A stretch of DNA of 64,000 nucleotides, taken from the NCBI GenBank assembly GCA_965200145.1, contig CBDATG010000002.1, positions 1,178,001 through 1,242,000 of the forward strand, in the 5' to 3' direction. Below are positions 27,471 through 34,732 of the stretch, piece by piece; the stretch's first letter is position 1, and every line of letters starts with the position of its first letter. The position numbers and the translations under genes were made by a program. This stretch comes from CBDATG01 sp965200145. Its GTDB lineage: Bacteria; Chloroflexota; Dehalococcoidia; Lucifugimonadales; Lucifugimonadaceae. A model generated the notes under the pieces. It made no database searches, was not told the origin of the DNA, and was given only the letters and a program-made list of their open reading frames with translations.

Positions 27471-27483
27471 CAAGCAATTCCAA

Positions 27484-27529
27484 TGTGTGACACATGTGTT
27501 TTGTGTTATGCCACAAATGTGCGATAATT
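27484..27529. promoter_or_regulatory. Conserved promoter/operator block of the toxin-antitoxin array, copy 2
   Basis: Counterpart of 25648-25690. TTGTGT (27501-27506), a 16-base spacer and GATAAT (27523-27528) make a plausible promoter toward the second toxin gene. ACACATGTGT (27490-27499) is a perfect palindrome and a candidate operator. Confidence 0.5.
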
Positions 27530-27603
27530 GGGGTAGCCGACGAGTGTGGTAGCTGCCCTAGAAGCGAGCGGCACCTAATCGTCAAGGCGCGCAGGATGCT
27601 AGA

Positions 27604-27906
27604 ATGAAGATACGTTGGCTGAGAAAACACGACGAGGTGCTATTCAAGAATACAAAGCGTGCCAGGCGCGAGCTAGGACACCAGACCGCTTTGAAGTATG
27701 AGAAACTTATTCGCGACATCCAACGTGCATCTGATTTTCGCGAGTTATTGGCGTCGAGTCCCCAGGGGATGCACAGGTTAACTGGTGACAGACGCAATCA
27801 ATGGGCGATGAGACTGAGTGGCAACCTGCGACTGGTCGTTCAGCCTGACAGTACCTATTCCGTTACCATCATTGTTGAGATAGTCGACTACCACCGTAGG
27901 CGGTGA
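27604..27906 (+). CDS. HigB/RelE-like toxin, copy 2
   Basis: 100-residue paralogue of the toxin at 25770: MKIRWLRKHDEV, then ASDFRELLASSPQGMHRL, RNQWAMRLSGNLRLVVQ and TIIVEIVDYHRRR. The antitoxin start follows after 3 bases, so translation is probably coupled. The two toxins differ more in their N-terminal halves than in their C-terminal halves. Activity is inferred from family membership (mRNA interferase acting with the ribosome). Confidence 0.82.
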   Translation: MKIRWLRKHDEVLFKNTKRARRELGHQTALKYEKLIRDIQRASDFRELLASSPQGMHRLTGDRRNQWAMRLSGNLRLVVQPDSTYSVTIIVEIVDYHRRR

Positions 27907-27909
27907 ACG

Positions 27910-28446
27910 ATGCCATACGAACACAAACCATGGAAAACTGATTGGGAGAGTCCCCCTGGGGTCTCCATGCGTCTACAGATGGAGGATCGGTACGTAACCG
28001 AATCCGAGCTCGCAGCGCGGCTGGGAATACCGTACGACCACGTCGAATGCCTGCTATCCGGTGCATCGCCAGTGATGCCGGAGCTCGCTCCGAAGATTGG
28101 CGAATTACTAGGTTTCAACGCCGAATTCTGGCTCGGTCTTCAACAGGACTACGAAGACGCCGTCCGGCGCAACAAGGCCAGAGAAGCAGCAGGCATCAAC
28201 ACAACCGTCTACAAGATGCTGGACAGCGAAGGACGCACAGTGAAGTACGGCATGACTACCGACCAGGCCAAAGCCTGGGACGAAGAGGAGCTGGCAGGCA
28301 ACGGCGTGTATTTGGATCCGCTGTCCTGGTTCTTGCACCCGAGCGTCGCACAACGCAAGCTGGACAAGCTGCAACGAGCGTTTGAGGCGCGCAAGATGAG
28401 GGAACGCGAGGCCATGGGCGCGCATGTGGTCGCTCAGGCGGCTTAG
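27910..28446 (+). CDS. HigA-like antitoxin with GIY-YIG-like C-terminal domain, copy 3
   Basis: 178 residues directly behind toxin copy 2. N-terminal helix-turn-helix: VTESELAARLGIPYDHVEC and MPELAPKIGELLGFNAEFW. C-terminal domain: VYKMLDSEGRTVKYGMTTDQ, LSWFLHPSVAQRKLDKLQ. The helix-turn-helix half is close to copies 2 and 4 and unlike copy 1, although by position in the duplicated unit it is the counterpart of copy 1. This mosaic pattern points to gene conversion or replacement after the duplication. Confidence 0.75.
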   Translation: MPYEHKPWKTDWESPPGVSMRLQMEDRYVTESELAARLGIPYDHVECLLSGASPVMPELAPKIGELLGFNAEFWLGLQQDYEDAVRRNKAREAAGINTTVYKMLDSEGRTVKYGMTTDQAKAWDEEELAGNGVYLDPLSWFLHPSVAQRKLDKLQRAFEARKMREREAMGAHVVAQAA

Positions 28447-28493
28447 ATGCGTTAGAAACGGTCATGGGCGACTACCACCGTAGGCGGTGAGCC

Positions 28494-29030
28494 ATGCCAT
28501 ATGAAGACAAACCTTGGAGAGACACATGGGAGAGCCCCCCAGGGGGCTCCATGCGTCTACAGATGGAGGACCGGTACGTAACCGAGTCCGAGCTCGCAGC
28601 GCGATTGGGAATACCGTACGATCACGTCGAATGCCTGCTATCTGGTGCATCGCCAGTGACGCCGGAGCTCGCTCCGAAGATAGGCGAGTTACTAGGTTTC
28701 AACGCCGAATTCTGGCTCGGACTTCAGCAGGACTACGAAGACTCCGTCCGGCGCAACAACGCCAGAGAAGCGGCAGGCATCAACACCACCGTCTACAAGA
28801 TGCTGGACAGCGAAGGGCGCACCGTGAAGTACGGCATGTCGACCGACCTCGCAGAAGCCTGGGACGAGGAGGAGCTGGCAGGCAACGGCGTGTACCTGGA
28901 GATGCTGTCGTGGTACCTGCACCCCGGCGTCGCACAACGCAAGCTGGACAAGCTGCAACGAGCGTTTGAAGCGCGAAAGATCAGGGAACGCGAGGCCGAG
29001 GGAGCACAAGTGATCGCTCAGGCGGCTTAG
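28494..29030 (+). CDS. HigA-like antitoxin with GIY-YIG-like C-terminal domain, copy 4
   Basis: 178 residues, MPYEDKPWRDTWESPPG. Very close to copies 2 and 3; the C-terminal domain reads VYKMLDSEGRTVKYGMSTDL and KLDKLQRAFEARKIRE. As with copy 2, a relic of the toxin 3' end (GCGACTACCACCGTAGGCGG) precedes the start codon. It is the last member of the array; unrelated sequence and a third toxin gene follow. Confidence 0.75.
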   Translation: MPYEDKPWRDTWESPPGGSMRLQMEDRYVTESELAARLGIPYDHVECLLSGASPVTPELAPKIGELLGFNAEFWLGLQQDYEDSVRRNNAREAAGINTTVYKMLDSEGRTVKYGMSTDLAEAWDEEELAGNGVYLEMLSWYLHPGVAQRKLDKLQRAFEARKIREREAEGAQVIAQAA

Positions 29031-29121
29031 GGAATCGGCGATCGTAAAGGCATTGTCGCTTGGGTGTAGCTCGCCATCACAACCGAGTATGTTAATATGT
29101 GATTCAATGAATGGGTGAATC

Positions 29122-29421
29122 ATGGAGGTTACTTTCCGTACGAAAAAACTCAGACGATGTTACTGCGAGTTTCAGTTTGGGCGGCGCACCTTTGGCGAAC
29201 ACATTGCGCGTGCATACATTCGTGCAATCAACGAACTGTCAGACATCGATTCGTTTGAACAAATGAAGATGTTGCGACCGCGGCGCTTTCATATGCTACA
29301 ACCCAGACAAAACAAAAGGTTCGCCATAGACCTCACCGAACGAGTTCGGTTGATCCTTGAGGCAACCGATAAGCCATACCAATTCAGAGTCTTAAGTGTG
29401 GAGGACTACCATGGCAACTGA
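29122..29421 (+). CDS. HigB/RelE-like toxin paired with an HTH-ImmA protein
   Basis: 99 residues, MEVTFRTKKLRRCYCEF, with FEQMKMLRPRRFHMLQPRQN and RFAIDLTERVRLILE, then VLSVEDYHGN. This is the killer-protein/HigB subgroup and is not closely related to the two upstream toxins. Its stop codon overlaps the ATG of the next gene by 11 bases, so the pair is translationally coupled. The role inferred from family is growth inhibition by mRNA cleavage when the partner is lost. Confidence 0.8.
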   Translation: MEVTFRTKKLRRCYCEFQFGRRTFGEHIARAYIRAINELSDIDSFEQMKMLRPRRFHMLQPRQNKRFAIDLTERVRLILEATDKPYQFRVLSVEDYHGN

Positions 29422-30493
29422 TCCCGAGATACTGTCCGACCTTCCGATCCATCCGGGCGAGACCTTGGCAAGCGTGATTGAGGAGCACGGCCTTACCCAG
29501 TCCAGACTCGCTTCGCTAATGGGAAGACCTACCCAGGTCATCAACGAAATAGTCCGCGGAAAAAAGAACATCACTCCAGAAACCGCCACTGGGCTCGAGC
29601 GCGTCTTCGATGTCCCAGCGACATTTTGGATCAGTCTTCAATCCCGGCACGACATTACGCTGGCTAAGTGCGCCGAACGCGCGAAATGGCAACAACAATT
29701 CCCACTCCTCAAAGAGTTCCGCGCAAACGAACTCATGAAGCGCGGGTGGATACCGCGTGTCAACGACAAAGCGATGCAGGTAAAGGAACTGTGCAAGTTC
29801 CTCGGCGTGGCATCCCTCGAGGTACACGCCGCGACCCTTCCCGCATCCTTCCGCATCACCGGCGGCGAACGCTACTCCGACCGCACGCTTGCAGTGTGGC
29901 TCCGGCGCGGCGAACTCCTGGCACTACAAGCAGAACTGCCTGCATTCGATCCGACGAGGTTTCGCGCAATACTCGACGAGATCAGAGCGCTGACCGTTGG
30001 CACTCCCGACGATTTCGACGACCAGATGACGCAGCTCTGCGCCTCTGCCGGCGTGGCGTTGGTGTTTGTCCAAGAGCTGCCGAAGGTCGGTGCGAACGGA
30101 GTGACTCGCTGGCTGCACCGTGGCAACCCCATGATCCAACTGAACCTGAAGTGGAAGTGGGCAGACATCTTCTGGTTCACTTTCTTCCACGAAGCCGGAC
30201 ATGTGCTACAACCCAAGCGTCACGATGTCATGCACTACGGCAAACGCCAATCTACCGACACTCGCTACGAAGACGCGGCAAGCCAGTTCGCAACCGACAT
30301 CCTGATACCGCCAACGCAGTGGAAGCACATCTGCGGCGAACTGATCATGTACAGCACATCCCAGAGAGTCAGGGAGTTGGCGCAAGAGGCGCAAGTACAT
30401 CCGGGGATCGTAGTCGGCAGATTGCAACACGAACGTAGAATCCGCTACAGCGAGATGAACGACCTGCGAACGAAGTTCGAGTGGTCGCAGTAG
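29411..30493 (+). CDS. HigA-type HTH / ImmA-IrrE (M78) metallopeptidase antitoxin
   Basis: 360 residues from ATG 29411 (MATDPEILSDLPIHPGE); an in-frame ATG 15 bases earlier is less likely. Residues about 12-85 are a classical HigA XRE domain: HPGETLASVIEEHGLTQSRL, ASLMGRPTQVINEI, ITPETATGLERVFDVPATFW. Residues about 230-300 hold the M78 peptidase motif FFHEAGHVL (HExxH near residue 259). Such fusions act as antitoxin and as a stress-triggered protease that cleaves repressors. It overlaps the toxin gene, so it belongs to the same operon. Confidence in both domains is high. Confidence 0.88.
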   Translation: MATDPEILSDLPIHPGETLASVIEEHGLTQSRLASLMGRPTQVINEIVRGKKNITPETATGLERVFDVPATFWISLQSRHDITLAKCAERAKWQQQFPLLKEFRANELMKRGWIPRVNDKAMQVKELCKFLGVASLEVHAATLPASFRITGGERYSDRTLAVWLRRGELLALQAELPAFDPTRFRAILDEIRALTVGTPDDFDDQMTQLCASAGVALVFVQELPKVGANGVTRWLHRGNPMIQLNLKWKWADIFWFTFFHEAGHVLQPKRHDVMHYGKRQSTDTRYEDAASQFATDILIPPTQWKHICGELIMYSTSQRVRELAQEAQVHPGIVVGRLQHERRIRYSEMNDLRTKFEWSQ

Positions 30494-30522
30494 ACTAGGC
30501 GATAAACCAAAGGAGTCCAACT

Positions 30523-30762
30523 ATGGCACGACGAAGACAGTACCTGTACAAGCAGAAGAAGTACGGCCGAGTCAGCAAGTACGGGATTACCAATGACCCG
30601 GCGCGCAGGTACGGCGAGAACGCCCGCGCGGGATACGGCAACAAGATGGAAATCCTAGGCTGGAGTTACTCAAGGCGAGCTGCCAAGCGCGCCGAGAGCA
30701 ACAAGATAAGGTCCTACGCCCGCCGATATGGCAGGAGGCCGTGGGGCAACAGGAGCTGGTAG
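30523..30762 (+). CDS. Minimal GIY-YIG-like protein, 79 residues
   Basis: A small basic protein with a good ribosome binding site (AAAGGAG, 8 nt before ATG). It reads YLYKQKKYGRVSKYGITNDP, then ARRYGEN, RAESNKIRSYARRYG and GNRSW. The order Y, Y-G, R, E, N matches the conserved residues of GIY-YIG nucleases (KYG in place of YIG), and homologous residues occur in the next gene and in the antitoxin C-terminal domains. All five key positions appear present here, so it may be an active nuclease, but at 79 residues it would be among the smallest. No such family name comes to mind; the assignment is by motif only. Confidence 0.55.
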   Translation: MARRRQYLYKQKKYGRVSKYGITNDPARRYGENARAGYGNKMEILGWSYSRRAAKRAESNKIRSYARRYGRRPWGNRSW

Positions 30763-30780
30763 GTAAACAAGGAGGGCAAT

Positions 30781-31026
30781 GTGCCACGCAAAAGGGATTA
30801 TCGAGCCTACAAGATGGTCGACTACCGCAACCGAACAGTGAAGTACGGGATCACCAAGCGACCAATAGACCGCCAACGCGAGAACCGCAGTTCCGGTCTC
30901 GGTGAGAGGATGGTCCCGATGTCGGGACCGCGCACGCGCGCAGGTGCGAAGGCACGCGAAACCGATCTGATTGACAGATACACACGCCTCAAGGGACGCA
31001 AGCCGCCGGGGAATAAGATACGGTAG
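30781..31026 (+). CDS. Minimal GIY-YIG-like protein, 81 residues
   Basis: GTG start at 30781 with ribosome binding site GGAGGG 6 nt upstream. It reads YRAYKMVDYRNRTVKYGITK, then RPIDRQREN, RETDLIDRYTRLKGRKPPGN. YKMVD...RTVKYGIT is shared almost word for word with the antitoxin C-terminal domains (YKMLDADGRTVKYGMT), linking the two gene groups by descent. Arg (DRQREN), Glu (RETDL) and Asn (PPGNK) occupy the positions of the GIY-YIG catalytic set. It directly follows its 79-residue relative and ends the toxin-antitoxin part of the island. Confidence 0.55.
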   Translation: MPRKRDYRAYKMVDYRNRTVKYGITKRPIDRQRENRSSGLGERMVPMSGPRTRAGAKARETDLIDRYTRLKGRKPPGNKIR

Positions 31027-31261
31027 GTTGGCTTCGTAATGGGCGGGCGGCGTATCCCGCGATGCCAATCCTGATCTAGCATTACATCCGCGCCGGACGC
31101 GTCGGCATGGCGAGATGCGTTTGTCTATCTCTTTTCGATCCGATGCTCGCACGCGAACGGTAGCAGCCGGCGGGTCCACATTCATCTCCGTCCTCTGAAT
31201 CATGGATCGCGGTTCATCTTTCATCCGATGGTATACACGCGAACTTATAGGATTCTTTCCA

Positions 31262-31290
31262 TTGACATAGTCCATTCTGCAAGTTATCAT
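31262..31290 (+). promoter_or_regulatory. Sigma-70-like promoter
   Basis: TTGACA (31262-31267), an exact 17-base spacer, and TATCAT (31285-31290). Transcription would start near 31297, 2 bases before the first ATG of the next ORF, so either that message is leaderless or a later ATG (31332 or 31362) is used. The rest of the 31027-31298 gap shows no gene. Confidence 0.6.
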
Positions 31291-31298
31291 TATGATTC

Positions 31299-31880
31299 AT
31301 GATGGCACCTGTCCGCGATTCATTTTGTCTGATGGCAATTTCTGAAGATAACACGGCGATGATCGAAATCGAAGTTGACGACGAAGTCTTCGCGGAGCTG
31401 CAACGCTTAGCGGAACCGCTTGTCGACGATGCCAATAGCGTGTTGAGGCGAGTGTTGTTGGGGTCAACCGATGTCCAACGCAAGGGGTTCGCCCATCATG
31501 GGAAAGGACCTTTCAACGTTGCCCCCGAATTGACGGTGCGCGGCACTGTTCATCGTCGAGCCCCGTCGAATGAGTTATTCCCAAAGGAGCGGTTCACTCT
31601 CCCGATACTTGATGCACTCGTAGAACTCGGCGGGTCCGCCAGTCCGAAGGAGATCATGGACCGGGTGTTCGCCAAGATCGGCGACCAACTCGGACCCGTT
31701 GACCTGGAACGCCCGCAACACGGAGGTGTCAGGTGGCTATCCCGCGCACACTACCACCGTTACGAGCTGGTAAAACGCGGACTAATCGAAAACCGGAGTA
31801 GAGGTGTGTGGACGATCACGGATGACGGCAGAGAGTACCTGCAACGACAACAAGCCAGCGACGCTAATCAAACAACGTAG
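31299..31880 (+). CDS. Mrr N-terminal-type winged-helix protein with ribbon-helix-helix-like N-terminus
   Basis: Up to 193 residues (ATG 31299; ATG 31362, MIEIEVDDEVFAEL, is a good alternative). The N-terminal part, IEIEVDDEVFAELQRLAEPL followed by DDANSVLRRVL, looks like the SeqA/ribbon-helix-helix dimerisation motif. Residues about 95-185 match the Mrr N-terminal winged helix found in restriction systems: FTLPILDALVELGGSASPKE, WLSRAHYHRYELVKRGLIE and GVWTITDDGREYL. There is no nuclease domain, so it is likely a DNA-binding subunit or regulator of the adjacent restriction-modification cassette. A strong promoter sits immediately upstream. Confidence 0.7.
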   Translation: MMAPVRDSFCLMAISEDNTAMIEIEVDDEVFAELQRLAEPLVDDANSVLRRVLLGSTDVQRKGFAHHGKGPFNVAPELTVRGTVHRRAPSNELFPKERFTLPILDALVELGGSASPKEIMDRVFAKIGDQLGPVDLERPQHGGVRWLSRAHYHRYELVKRGLIENRSRGVWTITDDGREYLQRQQASDANQTT

Positions 31881-31899
31881 TCCCAGGAGGGAACACAAC

Positions 31900-32448
31900 A
31901 TGAAAATGGAACCGATATTCGAGTGGCCGGAGTTGAGCCAACGACGGGCTAAGGATCAGCTGGAGTACTACGGTGAGAGACTGCAGCAACACGAACGAGG
32001 CGAGATTGAACCTCCTTGGACATCCGATGAAGAGACCTTCCATCGTCAAGTCTGGGCGGAACTGAATTACCTAGCGAACGGCAAGGTTGCAGAGGCGGAA
32101 GAAAACTGTGAATGTTCGGGATGCATCGATGACCCGGATTGGGAAGACGATGACTTCGAAGATTTCGAAAACTCGATTGACACAACTCCGCCAGTTGAGA
32201 ATGGCCTTGCAACCCGCGAACCGTCGGTCCCCGTTTACGCCATTGCGGATGTCAACTTCAGAGGTGACCGCATCGCGGCCGAAGGGGATGATCTCGTTGA
32301 AATAGCGAACCAACTTGAAAGTGACATCGCATACGCCACGAAGCGTGGTGACCGTTCCGACGCAGCGATCATGGGTTGGACACCCTTCATCATGGAAACG
32401 AGGGACAAGCTATCCAAGGTAAGGGAAGCGATAGACCAAGCAAGTTAG
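31900..32448 (+). CDS. Acidic hypothetical protein, 182 residues
   Basis: ATG at 31900 is preceded by a perfect AGGAGG (31885-31890), which decides the start against an upstream open frame. It is strongly acidic in the middle (DDPDWEDDDFEDFENSID), after a Cys pair NCECSGC (about residues 65-71). The end is helical (DAAIMGWTPFIMETRDKL). I do not recognise a family. It lies 19 bases after the Mrr-N-type gene, so they form an operon; an acidic partner could be a DNA mimic or an inhibitor, but that is speculation. Confidence 0.65.
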   Translation: MKMEPIFEWPELSQRRAKDQLEYYGERLQQHERGEIEPPWTSDEETFHRQVWAELNYLANGKVAEAEENCECSGCIDDPDWEDDDFEDFENSIDTTPPVENGLATREPSVPVYAIADVNFRGDRIAAEGDDLVEIANQLESDIAYATKRGDRSDAAIMGWTPFIMETRDKLSKVREAIDQAS

Positions 32449-32548
32449 CCTACAGAGCCGCGTAGTACCTTGCGCGGTACAGATCGAAGACGTTTCAAGA
32501 GTTTCGCCACTTCGACCTTTCGCCGTTTAACAAAGGGTGATAGTGTGT

Positions 32549-32590
32549 ACTACACGCGCCGCGGCGACCAGATGCCGCGGCGCGTGTAGT
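32549..32590. promoter_or_regulatory. 17-bp perfect inverted repeat before the methyltransferase gene
   Basis: ACTACACGCGCCGCGGC (32549-32565) and its exact reverse complement GCCGCGGCGCGTGTAGT (32574-32590) flank the 8 bases GACCAGAT. It ends on the possible GTG start codon of the methyltransferase. No U tract follows, so an operator or an attenuating/translation-blocking hairpin is more likely than a terminator. Confidence 0.75.
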
Positions 32591-33443
32591 GAAGGGCATC
32601 ACATTGATTACCACACCTGCGGTGTTGACGAAACCGCCGCAACCCCAAGCTGTCGCTCCGATTATTCCTCTGGTTGAACCAGAGCTTCGGATGATCGGTG
32701 GCCAGTTGCTGGTCAACGACGATGTCCTAACTACGTCTGCCGTTCGTGATGACAGCATCGATCTCATCGTTACCTCGCCCCCTTACAACGTTGACATCGC
32801 ATACAACACCCACTTGGATGGCGATGATTACCCCTCCTATCTCTATTGGACTGAGCGTTGGTTGCGACGGTGTCATAATTGGTTGAAGCCCGACGGCCGC
32901 ATGTGTCTCAACATTCCGTTGGACAAGAACAAGGGCGGGCATCAGTCGATGGGGTCCGACATCACCAAGATCGCCAAAGACATCGGTTACGGCTACCATT
33001 CGACCATCGTGTGGAATGAAGGGAATATCTCACGGCGTACGGCTTGGGGATCTTGGTTGTCAGCATCTGCCCCTTATGTCATCGCTCCCGTCGAGCTAAT
33101 CGTGTTGCTCTATAAGCAGTCTTGGAAGAAGCACCACAGAGGCACTTCAGACATCACCAAGGACGAGTTCATGGAATGGACAAATGGTGTCTGGACCTTC
33201 AACGGCGAGAAAAAAACCAGGGTCGGTCATCCTGCCCCGTTCCCTTTGGAACTGCCAACTAGGTGCATCAAGCTCTTCAGCTATGTGGGCGACCTCGTCC
33301 TCGACCCTTTTGTGGGTTCGGGCACAACCTTGGTCTCGGCGCACGATGCCCAGCGTCGCGGTATCGGTATTGATATTGACCCTGAGTACTTTAGGCTCGC
33401 GTCCGACCGTGTGAACCTGGCGGTCAACGGTATCTCTATCTGA
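32589..33443 (+). CDS. Site-specific DNA methyltransferase (beta class, N4-cytosine/N6-adenine)
   Basis: Up to 284 residues from GTG 32589; this start overlaps the palindrome, and ATG 32691 (MIGGQLLVNDDV) is an alternative giving 250 residues. The catalytic motif IV is DLIVTSPPYNVDIAY (near residue 61) and the AdoMet-binding motif I, DPFVGSGTT (near residue 239), comes after it; this order defines the beta class. GHPAPFPLELPTRCIKLFSY is the usual stretch before motif I. S/T-PPY fits N4-cytosine as well as N6-adenine methylation. It is followed 6 bases later by two HNH genes, making a type II restriction-modification cassette in which this enzyme protects the host site. Confidence 0.9.
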   Translation: MKGITLITTPAVLTKPPQPQAVAPIIPLVEPELRMIGGQLLVNDDVLTTSAVRDDSIDLIVTSPPYNVDIAYNTHLDGDDYPSYLYWTERWLRRCHNWLKPDGRMCLNIPLDKNKGGHQSMGSDITKIAKDIGYGYHSTIVWNEGNISRRTAWGSWLSASAPYVIAPVELIVLLYKQSWKKHHRGTSDITKDEFMEWTNGVWTFNGEKKTRVGHPAPFPLELPTRCIKLFSYVGDLVLDPFVGSGTTLVSAHDAQRRGIGIDIDPEYFRLASDRVNLAVNGISI

Positions 33444-33449
33444 TTCGGC

Positions 33450-34031
33450 ATGGCGCGGATTTCCCAGAAAGAGTTCATCTTCGAGTACTACAAGAAGAAC
33501 CCCAATCGCGTGATACCGCACGCCGAGGTCGTTGACTTCGTGGTGCCGGAGTACCGCATTACAACGGGCAAGATCCTGCGCGACCCAGACCGTATGATCC
33601 GTTCGCTCTACTCTGACGGCAAGCTCGTCAAAGTTGCCACCGGTGAGTACATGTATGACCCTGATCATGTTGCCGACCCCGTGCCCGAAGGCTTTACCGC
33701 TGCGCAACGCGCTGAGATCATGGAGCGCGGCGGATATCGTTGCGCTAGGTGCGGCGCAACTCAACAAGAAGGTGTCGCGCTACAAGTCGATCACATTCGA
33801 CCGCGGTCGAAAGGCGGCAAGTCAGTCGTCGAGAACGGACAGATTCTCTGCGGTCCGCACAACTACAAGAAGCAAGCGTACGGTCAGACCGAGACAGGCA
33901 AGCAGATGTTCATTGACCTTCGCCGTCTAGCAACCTCGGAGAGCGATCAAACAATGGTCGACTTCATTGACGATGTGCTGGGTGCCTATGAACGGCATGG
34001 TGTCAACAGCCATGTCCGGTGGGAGAAGTGA
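33450..34031 (+). CDS. HNH endonuclease, first of a tandem pair
   Basis: 193 residues. The N-terminal domain (about 1-75) starts RISQKEFIFEYYKKNPNRVI and looks like a winged helix with VVPEYRITTGKILRDPDRMI. The C-terminal HNH domain has the zinc pair CARCG (near residue 100), the catalytic VDHIRP (Asp-His near residue 114), and Asn in VENGQILCGPHNYKK. It is the probable restriction endonuclease subunit of the cassette. The next gene is a diverged paralogue overlapping it by 13 bases. Confidence 0.88.
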   Translation: MARISQKEFIFEYYKKNPNRVIPHAEVVDFVVPEYRITTGKILRDPDRMIRSLYSDGKLVKVATGEYMYDPDHVADPVPEGFTAAQRAEIMERGGYRCARCGATQQEGVALQVDHIRPRSKGGKSVVENGQILCGPHNYKKQAYGQTETGKQMFIDLRRLATSESDQTMVDFIDDVLGAYERHGVNSHVRWEK

Positions 34032-34645
34032 CCACCGTGACCGAAGATGACACCAAACCTAAGATCACGAAGAAGGACTTTATTCTCAGTTACTTCAAGA
34101 CACGACCCGGTCAACCTCTCTCCGCAAGTGATGTGTCCGAGTGGGTGCAGGATGCATATCGAGGGTTAACGGGCAACCGGATCGATGACCCCAATCGAAT
34201 CATCCGGTATCTTTATGCCAGAAGAATAGTGCACCGAGAAGACCCGGGTGTCTACGTCTATTATCCGGGCGCGGAGGGCCGAGCCCTGCCGCCGCCATTC
34301 ACTGATTCGCAAAAGGCGCAGATCTACGAGCGGGACGGCCGCATCTGTACCATATGCGGGACTACGGAAGCCGCGGGTGACGACCTCGAGATTGACCACA
34401 TCCAGTCGTTAGACAAGGGCGGCGAGTCCATCATTGAGAATGGGGCGGTCTTATGTCGGTCACACAACCAATTCAAGAAAAATTACGGGCACACCGAAGT
34501 CGCGAAAAGATTCTTCAAGAATCTGTATAGGTTGGCTGTAGAGAATAACGACCGTAGATTGATGGCCTTCATAGAAGACATTATGGAAGTCTACAGACGC
34601 CACGGTTACGACGATCATATTACGTGGTCAAAGGAAGATTACTGA
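34019..34645 (+). CDS. HNH endonuclease, second of a tandem pair
   Basis: 208 residues from GTG 34019, overlapping the previous gene by 13 bases (GTG 34028 is an alternative start). Same architecture: ITKKDFILSYFKTRPGQPLS, then YRGLTGNRIDDPNRIIRYLY, and an HNH domain with ICTICG, EIDHIQSLDKGGES, ENGAVLCRSHNQFKK. About 40% like its neighbour by eye. Two distinct HNH subunits behind one methyltransferase suggest a heterodimeric cutter, as in enzymes that recognise asymmetric sites, but two independent nucleases are also possible. Confidence 0.85.
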   Translation: MGEVTTVTEDDTKPKITKKDFILSYFKTRPGQPLSASDVSEWVQDAYRGLTGNRIDDPNRIIRYLYARRIVHREDPGVYVYYPGAEGRALPPPFTDSQKAQIYERDGRICTICGTTEAAGDDLEIDHIQSLDKGGESIIENGAVLCRSHNQFKKNYGHTEVAKRFFKNLYRLAVENNDRRLMAFIEDIMEVYRRHGYDDHITWSKEDY

Positions 34646-34732
34646 GATTCGCAACCGGCGTGGCATCATACCCCAACGCGTGCTATCCTAAACCGGTTTT
34701 TCTTAACCGACCGCACAGCACGGAGACACACC

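Noticed and set aside
26859..27473. 204-residue minus-strand ORF across antitoxin copy 2
   Set aside because: Only its first 80 residues have meaning, as the dsbA remnant; the rest is antisense to the antitoxin.
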